A program made the position numbers and the translations under genes. The notes below the pieces were generated by a model. That model was given only the letters and a program-made list of their open reading frames with translations. It was not told where the DNA came from and searched no databases. A stretch of 64,000 nt of DNA from Betaproteobacteria bacterium (GTDB taxonomy: Bacteria > Pseudomonadota > Gammaproteobacteria > Burkholderiales > Burkholderiaceae_D): assembly GCA_025356395.1 (NCBI GenBank), contig JANXTA010000064.1:1-64000 (forward strand), given 5' to 3'. Of this stretch, positions 42,615 to 49,935 are shown in pieces (the stretch's first letter is position 1; each line of letters opens with the position of its first letter).

Positions 42615-42947
42615 ATGGCCATCCACCACGCATCGTCCGGCGAAGTGATCGACGTTCGTCCGTTGCAGCACGACCTGAAAGGCGCGATCACGAAGGCGCT
42701 GTACAAATCCGATCGCCTCGAAGTGTTTCGCATGGTCTTGCTGGCCCGAGACGAGATGCCCGCGCATCGGGTGGTCGGCGAAATCACCGTCCAGTGCCTG
42801 GAGGGACAAATCGAATTCAGGTTCGACGAGACGACGCGCGTGTTGCGGACCGGCGACCTCGTCTGCCTGGCCGGCGGCGTCGATCACGGATTGAAAGCCG
42901 TGGACGATTCATCGGTCCTCGTCACGATCCTGTTGCACGGCGCGTAG
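42615..42947 (+). CDS. Cupin domain protein
   Basis: A 110-residue single-domain cupin with the barrel motifs PAHRVVGEITVQCLEGQIEF and a second half TGDLVCLAGGVDHGLKAVDD carrying His. The first motif retains only part of the canonical metal-ligand set (one His and a Glu are visible), so metal binding is uncertain. Small cupins of this kind are often found beside NnrS and FNR-type genes. It lies 21 bp after nnrS, with GGAG before the ATG. Confidence 0.85.
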   Translation: MAIHHASSGEVIDVRPLQHDLKGAITKALYKSDRLEVFRMVLLARDEMPAHRVVGEITVQCLEGQIEFRFDETTRVLRTGDLVCLAGGVDHGLKAVDDSSVLVTILLHGA

Positions 42948-42964
42948 CCGATCGGGGACGTGTA

Positions 42965-43504
42965 TTGGATCCGCCGCTGATCTGCACGATCGGCCATTCG
43001 AATCGGCCGATCGAGACCTTCGTCGACCTGCTGCTGAGCAACCGGGTCGTGCACGTCCTCGATGTCAGGACCGTGCCGCGGTCGCGCCACAACCCGCAGT
43101 TCGACCGCGATGAGCTGCCCCGGTCGCTGAAGGCGTTCCGGGTCGCGTACACGCACATCCCCGGCCTCGGCGGGTTGCGCCATGCGCGCGCAGACTCGGC
43201 CAACACCGGATGGCACAACCTTTCGTTTCGTGGCTATGCGGATTACATGCAGACGCCGGAATTCGCGGAGAACGTGCGATCCGTCGTCGAGTTGGCCGCC
43301 GTCGAGTGCTGCGCGCTGATGTGCGCCGAAGCCGTCCCGTGGCGCTGTCATCGATCGATGATCGGCGATGCGCTGCTGGTGCGAGGCGTGCGCGTCGAAG
43401 ACATCATCGGACCGAAGGATCGCAAGCCGCATCTGCTGACCGCATTCGCGCACGTCGACGGGACGCGCATCACCTATCCGCCGCCGGCCGACCTCTTCGG
43501 ATAG
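42965..43504 (+). CDS. DUF488 domain protein
   Basis: A 179-residue protein of the DUF488 family. Family marks are the N-terminal ICTIGHSNRPIETFVDLL, then DVRTVPRSRHNPQFDRDEL, IPGLGGLRHARAD and a CAEAVPWRCHRSMIGDALL segment with two cysteines and a histidine. The start is a TTG at 42965 preceded by GGGGA; no ATG gives the complete domain. Function unknown. It lies 17 bp after the cupin gene. Confidence 0.85.
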   Translation: MDPPLICTIGHSNRPIETFVDLLLSNRVVHVLDVRTVPRSRHNPQFDRDELPRSLKAFRVAYTHIPGLGGLRHARADSANTGWHNLSFRGYADYMQTPEFAENVRSVVELAAVECCALMCAEAVPWRCHRSMIGDALLVRGVRVEDIIGPKDRKPHLLTAFAHVDGTRITYPPPADLFG

Positions 43505-43543
43505 CATGAACCGGAATATCGGCGACGGCAGCGAAGGAGTGCC

Positions 43544-45094
43544 ATGAGCGACGAAGAGACGAAGCTCGAAGGGCCGGACCTGATCAGCGGCGTTCCGCAG
43601 TCGTCGATCGCGGAAGGCGCGATGCTGCTCGGACATGCGCGCGGTGAGCCGGTGATCCTCGTGCGGCGTGGCGACGACGTGTTCGCCGTCGGCGCCACCT
43701 GCACCCATTACGGCGCGCCGCTCGTCGACGGACTCGTGGTCGGCGACACGCTGCGCTGCCCGTGGCATCACGCCTGTTTCGATCTGCGGAACGGCGACGC
43801 GGTTCGTGCGCCGGCGCTCGATCCAATCGCATGCTGGCGCGTGGAGCGGCAGGGCGACGTCGTCCGCGTTCGCGAGAAGCGCCCGACGACGGTGCGCCCG
43901 CCGCCGGCCGCCACGAATCCGCCGGAGACGATCGTGATCGTCGGCGGCGGCGCGGCGGGCAACGCGGCCGCCGAGATGCTGCGGCAGGAGGGTTACGCCG
44001 GCCGGATCACGATGCTGAGCGCCGACGCGTCGCTGCCGGTCGATCGCCCGACTCTCTCGAAGGGCTTCCTCGCCGGCACCGACGACGAAGACGCCGTTCC
44101 GCTTCGCACCGAGGCGTTCTATCGCGAGCACGACATCGACGTGAAGCTGGCCGCGCGTGTCGTCGCGATCGATACCGGGAATCGCGACGTGCAGCTGGCG
44201 GACGGCAGCCGTCATCGCTTCGACGCGCTGCTGCTGGCGACCGGCGCGGAGCCGGTTAAGCTCGACTTTCCCGGCGCCGACCTTCCGCACGTCCACTACC
44301 TGCGCACCGCGGCCGACAGCCGCGCGCTGGTCGACAGCGCCATGACGGCGCGCCATGCCGTCGTGATCGGCTCGAGCTTCATCGGGCTCGAGGTCGCCGC
44401 ATCGCTGCGCGCACGCCATGTCGGCGTTCATGTGGTCGGACGCGACGCCGTCCTGATGGAGCGCGTCCTCGGCGCCGAGGCCGGCGCCTTCATCCGGCAA
44501 CTGCACGAGCAGAATGGCGTGACCTTCCATCTCGGCGCGACCGCGGTCCGGATCGATGCGCACCACGTGACCTTGAGCGACGGCGTCGCGCTCGAAGCCG
44601 ATCTCGTCGTCGTGGGCGTCGGCGTCAAGCCGGCGCTGGCGCTGGCCGAATCGGCTGGACTCGCGGTCGACCGCGGCGTGACGGTCGACGAATATCTGCA
44701 GACGAGCGTCCCCGGTATCTTCGCGGCCGGCGACATCGCGCGCTGGCCCGATCGGCTCTCCGGCGAGCGGATTCGCGTCGAGCACTGGGTGGTGGCCGAG
44801 CGTCAGGGCCAGACCGCCGCGCGCAACATGCTGGGACTGAAGGAGCGCTTCGATGCGGTGCCGTTCTTCTGGACCGTGCAATATGATTTCGGCCTCGGCT
44901 ACGTCGGCCATGCCGAACGATTCGACTCCGCCATCATCGACGGATCGCTCGAACAGGACGACTGCACGATCGCGTATGCAAACGACGGCAGGAAGCTGGC
45001 GCTCGCCATCGTCAAACGCGATCTCGAGGGTCTTCACGTGGAAGTCGAATTCGAGCGTCGCATCGGGGCCGAACGGGAGGGCGTCGTTCGATGA
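43544..45094 (+). CDS. Rieske-FAD/NAD(P) oxidoreductase (AIF-like)
   Basis: A 516-residue fusion. Residues about 10-110 form a Rieske [2Fe-2S] domain with ligands in CTHYGAPL and CPWHHACFDL. A pyridine-nucleotide-disulfide oxidoreductase module follows, with FAD motif IVIVGGGAAGNAAAEML (about 127) and NAD motif HAVVIGSSFIGLEVAASL (about 266), then FAAGDIARWP and a reductase C-terminal domain. Such proteins move electrons from NAD(P)H through FAD to the Rieske centre and resemble apoptosis-inducing-factor-like and nitrite-reductase-small-subunit-type fusions. The acceptor is unknown; the neighbouring ferredoxin is a candidate. It overlaps the next gene by 4 bp. Confidence 0.88.
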   Translation: MSDEETKLEGPDLISGVPQSSIAEGAMLLGHARGEPVILVRRGDDVFAVGATCTHYGAPLVDGLVVGDTLRCPWHHACFDLRNGDAVRAPALDPIACWRVERQGDVVRVREKRPTTVRPPPAATNPPETIVIVGGGAAGNAAAEMLRQEGYAGRITMLSADASLPVDRPTLSKGFLAGTDDEDAVPLRTEAFYREHDIDVKLAARVVAIDTGNRDVQLADGSRHRFDALLLATGAEPVKLDFPGADLPHVHYLRTAADSRALVDSAMTARHAVVIGSSFIGLEVAASLRARHVGVHVVGRDAVLMERVLGAEAGAFIRQLHEQNGVTFHLGATAVRIDAHHVTLSDGVALEADLVVVGVGVKPALALAESAGLAVDRGVTVDEYLQTSVPGIFAAGDIARWPDRLSGERIRVEHWVVAERQGQTAARNMLGLKERFDAVPFFWTVQYDFGLGYVGHAERFDSAIIDGSLEQDDCTIAYANDGRKLALAIVKRDLEGLHVEVEFERRIGAEREGVVR

Positions 45095-45321
45095 TGAAGA
45101 CCGCGAAGCGGGAGACCTTCGAGGTCGGCGACCACGTGGCGTGGAACTCGGAGGCCGGGCATGTCGGCGGCACGATCGTCAAGGTGCATACGATGAACTT
45201 CGACGTCGACGGATACACGCATCACGCGAGCCGCGACGAGCCGCAGTACGCGATCAAGAGCGACAAGAGCGACCACGTCGCGATGCACAAGGGCGCGGCG
45301 CTCGCCAAGCTGCGCGGATGA
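45091..45321 (+). CDS. DUF2945 (TUDOR-like) small protein
   Basis: A 76-residue basic protein with the family pattern FEVGDHVAWNSEAGHVGGTI, then YTHHASRDEPQYAIKSDKS and HKGAALAKL. The fold is a small SH3/Tudor-like barrel and the function is unknown. It is translationally coupled to the Rieske-FAD gene (ATGA). Confidence 0.88.
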   Translation: MMKTAKRETFEVGDHVAWNSEAGHVGGTIVKVHTMNFDVDGYTHHASRDEPQYAIKSDKSDHVAMHKGAALAKLRG

Positions 45322-45352
45322 GACGGCTCCTCGTCGCCCGCGCGGTATTGAC

Positions 45353-45763
45353 ATGAGTGCCAGGCCGAAGGCCGGCAATATCAGACTCAAACGGGCTTAC
45401 GAGCCGGCCGCCCGCGACGATGGGACGCGCGTATTCGTGGACCGGCTGTGGCCGCGCGGCGTCAGCAAGGTCGACGCCGCGCTCGATCACTGGATGAAGG
45501 AACTCGCGCCGACCACGGCCTTGAGAAAGTGGTTCGGGCACGACGCGGCGCGCTGGGAAGAATTTAGCCGGCGTTACGCGAACGAAGTGCGAAAGCATCC
45601 GGAGCAGTTCGCGCAATTGCGTGGGTGGGCGGGTGTGGGCCCCGTCACCCTGGTCTATGCGGCACGCGACGAAGCGCACAATGAGGCGGTCGTATTGAGA
45701 GCGATGCTTCTGGGACGGCCGACGACGCCACGATCCTCGAAGGCGGCCGCGCGGGACGGTTGA
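45353..45763 (+). CDS. YeaO-like DUF488 family protein
   Basis: A 136-residue protein matching the YeaO branch: IRLKRAYEPAARDDGTRVFVDRLWPRGVSK, then WMKELAPTTALRKWFGHDAARWEEFSRRY, and GPVTLVYAARDEAHNEAVVL. This is a second, distinct DUF488-related protein in the same gene run. Function unknown. Seven bases separate it from the CBS gene. Confidence 0.9.
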   Translation: MSARPKAGNIRLKRAYEPAARDDGTRVFVDRLWPRGVSKVDAALDHWMKELAPTTALRKWFGHDAARWEEFSRRYANEVRKHPEQFAQLRGWAGVGPVTLVYAARDEAHNEAVVLRAMLLGRPTTPRSSKAAARDG

Positions 45764-45769
45764 CGATTC

Positions 45770-46231
45770 ATGAAGGAAAGAACGCAGGCGATGCTCGCTG
45801 AAAGCGTGTTGGCCGCGGCGCGCAAGCGGCTCGTCACGGTCATGGAAACTGCACCGCTGCTGGAGGCGGCCGCGTTTTTTCGCGCCGGCGCCGACCTCGT
45901 CGTCGTGTGCGGTTCCACCGGTGTCCTGGCAGGCGTCGTCACGAAGACCGATATCGTGAACCGCATCGGCCAGTGTCAGGGCGGCGGATGCGTGGCGCCG
46001 ACGTCGTCGGTGATGATCCGCGACGTGGTCTCGTGCAGTGCCGTCGACCGCCTGGAGGACGTCTGGTCGACGATGAAGGCGCACGGGTTGAAGAATGTTC
46101 CGATAACCGACGACGCGGGCACGCCGATCGGTGTGCTGAACGCGCGCGACGCGCTGCAGGTTCTTCTGCAGGAAGTCCGATACGAGGAACTGTTGCTTCG
46201 CGACTACGTGATGGGTATCGGATATGGCTGA
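45770..46231 (+). CDS. CBS-domain pair protein
   Basis: A 153-residue protein made of two CBS motifs: the first contains MVCGSTGVLAGVVTKTDIV-like VVVCGSTGVLAGVVTKTDI, the second MKAHGLKNVPITDDAGTPIGVLNARDAL. CBS pairs bind adenine nucleotides and sense energy or redox state. A cysteine cluster in QCQGGGC between the motifs may respond to oxidants or metal. Its end overlaps the UDG-like gene by 8 bp. Confidence 0.88.
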   Translation: MKERTQAMLAESVLAAARKRLVTVMETAPLLEAAAFFRAGADLVVVCGSTGVLAGVVTKTDIVNRIGQCQGGGCVAPTSSVMIRDVVSCSAVDRLEDVWSTMKAHGLKNVPITDDAGTPIGVLNARDALQVLLQEVRYEELLLRDYVMGIGYG

Positions 46232-46865
46232 GCGGAACGTCGTCCGGCGGCAGGAATATTCATCGCTTGAAAAACTGTTGTTCGCGGTACGGGGTTGCCG
46301 AGCCTGCGAAAGCCAATTGCCGCTCGGCCCGCGTCCGGTGCTGCGCGCCCGCGAATCGGCGCGCGTCCTCGTCGTCAGCCAGGCGCCCGGCGCGCGCGTG
46401 CATGCGTCGGGCATTCCGTGGGACGACCCGAGCGGCGCACGGCTGCGCACGTGGATGGGCCTAGACGCCGACGCGTTCTACGACGACTCGCGAATCGCGA
46501 TCATCCCGATGGGCTATTGCTACCCGGGACGCGGCCACGGTGGCGACCTGCCGCCGCGCCGCGAATGTGCGAGCCTGTGGCTCGATCACCTGCTGGCCAA
46601 GTTGCCGTACGTCGAGTTGACGCTGCTGATCGGCCTTCACGCGCAGCGCCACTTCCTGGGTCGCCGCCGCAAGGCGTCGCTGACCGAGACGGTCAAGGCA
46701 TGGCGCGAGTTCGCCCCTGAATATCTGCCTTTGCCGCATCCGTCTGCACGCAACACGCCGTGGTTCCAGCGCAATCCGTGGTTCGAAGGCGAGCTGTTGC
46801 CGGGCCTGCGCGAACGGATCGACCACCTGCAACCGGCCCGCGAACGGTTGCTGGAGGTGGCGTAG
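46224..46865 (+). CDS. Uracil-DNA-glycosylase-superfamily protein
   Basis: A 213-residue protein of the UDG superfamily. The catalytic-water motif region appears as VVSQAPGARVHASGIPWDDPSG and the DNA-intercalation motif as LPHPSARNTPW. The N-terminal pair CRAC and later CYPG/ECAS cysteines recall iron-sulfur-binding family-4 enzymes, but only some ligands are conserved in spacing. It would remove uracil, a product of deamination that rises under nitrosative stress. Activity is an inference. Confidence 0.8.
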   Translation: MAERNVVRRQEYSSLEKLLFAVRGCRACESQLPLGPRPVLRARESARVLVVSQAPGARVHASGIPWDDPSGARLRTWMGLDADAFYDDSRIAIIPMGYCYPGRGHGGDLPPRRECASLWLDHLLAKLPYVELTLLIGLHAQRHFLGRRRKASLTETVKAWREFAPEYLPLPHPSARNTPWFQRNPWFEGELLPGLRERIDHLQPARERLLEVA

Positions 46866-46887
46866 ACTTTTGGATCCGGGACAGACG

Positions 46888-47274
46888 ATGAAGGCGACGA
46901 TGAATACGCGGCGACCGGTGTTCTTCAACCTGTTGCAGATCCAGATGCCGGTCGGCGCGTTGACTTCCATCATGCATCGCGTCACCGGGGTCCTGCTGGC
47001 GATCGGCGTTCCTTTCGGCATCTATCTTCTCGATCGGTCGCTGCAGGGGCCGCAGTCCTATCGGACGGTCGTCGAATTGGTCGGCCAGTGGTATTTCAAG
47101 GTCGCGGCGATCGTATTCGTGTGGGCGCTGGCGCACCACCTGCTGGCCGGAATCCGGCATCTGTCGAGCGATATCGATATCGGCTCGCTGTTGCCGGCCG
47201 GTCGGCGAAGTGCGTGGATCGTGAACGTCGCCGGTGTCGCCGTGGCATTGCTCACGGCCGGCGTGCTGCTGTGA
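46888..47274 (+). CDS. sdhC: Succinate dehydrogenase cytochrome b556 subunit
   Basis: A 128-residue membrane subunit with three helices. The family marker RPVFFNLLQIQMPVGALTSI precedes HRVTGVLLAIGVP, and the haem-ligand histidine lies in ALAHHLLAGIRHLSSD. It anchors complex II and helps bind quinone and haem b. ATG 46888 was preferred over TTG 46870; ATG 46900 is also possible. Its stop overlaps the GTG of sdhD. Confidence 0.9.
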   Translation: MKATMNTRRPVFFNLLQIQMPVGALTSIMHRVTGVLLAIGVPFGIYLLDRSLQGPQSYRTVVELVGQWYFKVAAIVFVWALAHHLLAGIRHLSSDIDIGSLLPAGRRSAWIVNVAGVAVALLTAGVLL

Positions 47275-47609
47275 GAAGGGCCGTCAGCGGGCTGAATGCC
47301 TGGCTGTTGCAGCGCGTGACCGCCGTGTTCATGCTGTTCTTCATCGCGTTCATGCTGGCGCGTTTCCTGTTCGATCGTCCCCGTTCCTATCTGGCGTGGC
47401 GCGACTGGATGCTGGCCCCCGCAGTCAGTATCGCGACGGCGGCCTTCTTCGCGGTGTTGATCGTGCACGCCTGGGTGGGTTTGCGGGACGTGGTCATGGA
47501 CTACGTTCATCCGGTCGCGAAACGTGTTTCCGTGCTCGTGTTGTTGGGCCTTGGCCTGCTGGCGCTCGGTGCGTGGGTGATCCGGATCCTGTTGTTGCAA
47601 GGGGTTTGA
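47271..47609 (+). CDS. sdhD: Succinate dehydrogenase membrane anchor subunit
   Basis: A 112-residue protein with three membrane helices starting at GTG 47271 (GTGA overlap with sdhC). The pattern WLLQRVTAVFMLFFIAFM and the conserved HAWVGLRDVVMDYVHP (haem and quinone site) identify it. It pairs with SdhC. In normal operons sdhA follows next; here the next gene is sdhB, after a 40-bp gap with no trace of sdhA. Confidence 0.88.
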   Translation: MRRAVSGLNAWLLQRVTAVFMLFFIAFMLARFLFDRPRSYLAWRDWMLAPAVSIATAAFFAVLIVHAWVGLRDVVMDYVHPVAKRVSVLVLLGLGLLALGAWVIRILLLQGV

Positions 47610-47649
47610 AGCGCTGGTTCACATCCGACTGTTTTATCAGGAAGTGCGA

Positions 47650-48345
47650 ATGAAATTCTCGATCTTTCGCTTCGATCCCGACAAGGATCAAAAACCGTAC
47701 ATGCAGCCGTACGAGGTCGAACCGGAGTCGACCGATCGAATGCTGCTCGACGTCATCCTGCGCATCAAGATGCAGGACGATTCGCTATCGATTCGAAAGT
47801 CCTGTCGCGAAGGCGTGTGTGGTTCCGATGCCATCAATATCAACGGACGCAACGGATTGGCGTGCGTCACCCCGGTAGCGACGCTGAAGGAACCGGTCGT
47901 TCTGCGTCCCTTGCCGAGCTTCCCGGTGATTCGCGATCTGATCGTCGACATGACGCAGTTCTTCAAGCAGTACCACTCGATCAAGCCCTATGTCGTCGAC
48001 GACCGCCCGATGCCCGAAAAAGAACGCCTGCAGTCGCCGGAGGAGCGCGAAAAGCTGGATGGTCTCTATGAATGCATTCTGTGCGCGTGCTGCTCCAGCC
48101 AGTGTCCGTCGTATTGGTGGAACCCGGATAAATTCGTGGGTCCCGCAGGCCTTCTCCAGGCCTATCGTTTCATCATCGACAGCCGGGACCAGATAACCGA
48201 GGAGCGTCTCGACGATCTGAACGACGTCTATCGGCTGTTTCGCTGCCGCACGATCATGAATTGCACCGAAGTCTGTCCGAAGGGGTTGGTGCCGTCGCGC
48301 GCGATCGAGAAGATCAGGTTGGCGCTGGTGAAGGATTCGCTGTGA
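47650..48345 (+). CDS. sdhB: Succinate dehydrogenase iron-sulfur subunit
   Basis: A 231-residue subunit with all cluster ligands in place: the [2Fe-2S] site SCREGVCGSDAININGRNGLAC, in which Asp replaces one Cys as in E. coli, the [4Fe-4S] site CILCACCSSQCPSYWW, and the [3Fe-4S] site CRTIMNCTEVCPKG. It carries electrons from the FAD of SdhA to the membrane quinone site. Since sdhA is missing beside it, the flavoprotein must come from elsewhere or the complex is not a standard SDH. ATG 47650 has AGGAAG just upstream. Confidence 0.92.
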   Translation: MKFSIFRFDPDKDQKPYMQPYEVEPESTDRMLLDVILRIKMQDDSLSIRKSCREGVCGSDAININGRNGLACVTPVATLKEPVVLRPLPSFPVIRDLIVDMTQFFKQYHSIKPYVVDDRPMPEKERLQSPEEREKLDGLYECILCACCSSQCPSYWWNPDKFVGPAGLLQAYRFIIDSRDQITEERLDDLNDVYRLFRCRTIMNCTEVCPKGLVPSRAIEKIRLALVKDSL

Positions 48346-48476
48346 CGCCGCTGCCCGCCCAGGGCCCGATGGAACCGCCGCCCGCGCGGGAGCCCTCCGA
48401 CGTGGAGTCCGCGCTCGATGAAGCGCTCGACGAATCGTTTCTCGCGAACGATCCGCCGGCCATCCTGATTGCCTGA
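48342..48476 (+). CDS. Small [15 protein letters not shown]-motif protein
   Basis: A 44-residue peptide from GTG 48342, overlapping the sdhB stop (GTGA). Its C-terminus, [19 protein letters not shown], closely resembles the motif of a widespread family of tiny hypothetical proteins ending near ESFPASDPPA. No function is known to me. The coupling to sdhB and the recognisable motif argue for a real gene. Confidence 0.5.
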   Translation: MTPLPAQGPMEPPPAREPSDVESALDEALDESFLANDPPAILIA

Positions 48477-48508
48477 ACTCGAACATTCGTACCCGGTGGA
48501 ATCTGGCG

Positions 48509-48832
48509 ATGACGTTCGTGGTGACCGACAGTTGCATCAAATGCAAATACACGCACTGCGTCGACGTGTGTCCCACCGATGCGTTTCGCGACGGGCCGAA
48601 TTTTCTCGCGATCGATCCCGACGACTGCATCGACTGTCGTCTGTGCGTTCCGGAATGTCCCGTGGACGCGATCTTCGCCGGCGAGGATGTGCCGGACGAC
48701 CTCATGCATTTCACCGCCCTCAATGCGGAATTGGCGAGAATCTGGAGGCCGATCCACGTCATGCGGGAGGCGCTGGCCGGCGCGGAAGAATGGGGCAAGG
48801 TGAAAGGCAAGCTTCACCTGTTGGAGCGATAG
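48509..48832 (+). CDS. fdxA: Ferredoxin, FdxA type (7Fe)
   Basis: A 107-residue ferredoxin. The first site [14 protein letters not shown] and the second [12 protein letters not shown] carry the ligand spacing of proteins with one [3Fe-4S] and one [4Fe-4S] cluster. The C-terminal 45 residues are the helical extension common to FdxA. It could pass electrons to or from the Rieske-FAD oxidoreductase or the SdhB in the same run. Confidence 0.93.
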   Translation: MTFVVTDSCIKCKYTHCVDVCPTDAFRDGPNFLAIDPDDCIDCRLCVPECPVDAIFAGEDVPDDLMHFTALNAELARIWRPIHVMREALAGAEEWGKVKGKLHLLER

Positions 48833-48890
48833 TCGCGCAGAGACGAATGGTCCGGCCCGGAACATCAACGCGACGTCGAACGGCATCACG

Positions 48891-49907
48891 ATGACAGCAA
48901 CTCCATCCAGGCCGGTTGTGCTGACCGGCGACCGAACCACCGGCCCCCTGCATCTCGGTCACTACGTCGGGTCGCTCGAGGCCCGCCTGAAGCTGCAGGA
49001 CGAGGCGGAGCAATACTTGCTGCTGGCCGACATGCAGGCCTTGACCGACCATATGGGGCGACACTTCACGGTCAGGGAAAACGTGATCGAAGTGGCGATC
49101 GATTACCTCGCAGTCGGGATCGATCCGGCCAAGTCGATCATCTGCATCCAGTCGCAAATTCCGGAGTTGGCCGAATTGTCGATGCTGTTGATGAATCTCG
49201 TCACCGTTTCCCGGCTGGAGCGCAATCCCACGATCAAGGAAGAAATACGCCTGCGCGGATTCGAGCGCGATATCCCGGCGGGATTTCTGGTCTATCCGGT
49301 CAGCCAGGCCGCCGATATCACCGCTTTCAAAGCGACGGTGGTTCCCGTCGGCAGAGATCAGCTGCCGATGATCGAACAGACCAATGAGCTCGTTCGAAGC
49401 TTCAATGCCGGTGTGGGCCGGGACATTCTCGTCGAGTGCGGCGCGCTTTTGTCACCGGTCGGACGACTGCCGGGCGTCGATGGCAAGGCGAAGATGAGCA
49501 AGTCCCTGAATAACGCGATTTCCCTGGGCGCGGAGCCGGATGAAATCCACAAGGCGGTCAAGCGCACGTACACCGACTCGAACCATTTACGCGTCGACGA
49601 CCCGGGTCGAGTCGAGGGGAACGTCGTGTTCTCCTTTCTCGATGCCTTCGAATCGGACAAGCAACGGCTTGCGGAACTGAAGCGTCGATACCGCGCCGGT
49701 GGTCTGGCCGACAGCGCGCTCAAACGCCTGCTCGATGAACGCCTTCAGGCCGTCATCGAGCCCATTCGCCTGCGACGGCAACGCTTCGCAAAGGACCCCG
49801 GTGAGATCATCAACGTCCTGAGACACGGGACGGAACGCGCACGGGAAAAGGCGGCGGCGACCTTTGCAGAGGTCAGGCGCGCGCTCGGTCTTGCCTATTT
49901 CGCATGA
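48891..49907 (+). CDS. trpS: Tryptophanyl-tRNA synthetase
   Basis: A 338-residue class I synthetase of the short bacterial type. The HIGH-like motif is GPLHLGHYVG (about 17-26) and the KMSKS motif is in KAKMSKSLNNA (about 200). The Trp-pocket region VYPVSQAADITAFKATVVPVGRDQ is intact. It charges tRNA-Trp. Base composition looks less GC-rich than that of the glycolytic genes. A second trpS elsewhere in the genome would suggest a stress-specific copy; this cannot be seen here. Confidence 0.92.
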   Translation: MTATPSRPVVLTGDRTTGPLHLGHYVGSLEARLKLQDEAEQYLLLADMQALTDHMGRHFTVRENVIEVAIDYLAVGIDPAKSIICIQSQIPELAELSMLLMNLVTVSRLERNPTIKEEIRLRGFERDIPAGFLVYPVSQAADITAFKATVVPVGRDQLPMIEQTNELVRSFNAGVGRDILVECGALLSPVGRLPGVDGKAKMSKSLNNAISLGAEPDEIHKAVKRTYTDSNHLRVDDPGRVEGNVVFSFLDAFESDKQRLAELKRRYRAGGLADSALKRLLDERLQAVIEPIRLRRQRFAKDPGEIINVLRHGTERAREKAAATFAEVRRALGLAYFA

Positions 49908-49935
49908 GTGATCAATTGAATCGAAGGACTCGACC

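Noticed and set aside
41073-42887. 604-codon open frame antisense to pyk and nnrS
   Set aside because: Arg/Asp/Gln-rich repeats without any recognisable fold; it is a shadow of genuine genes.
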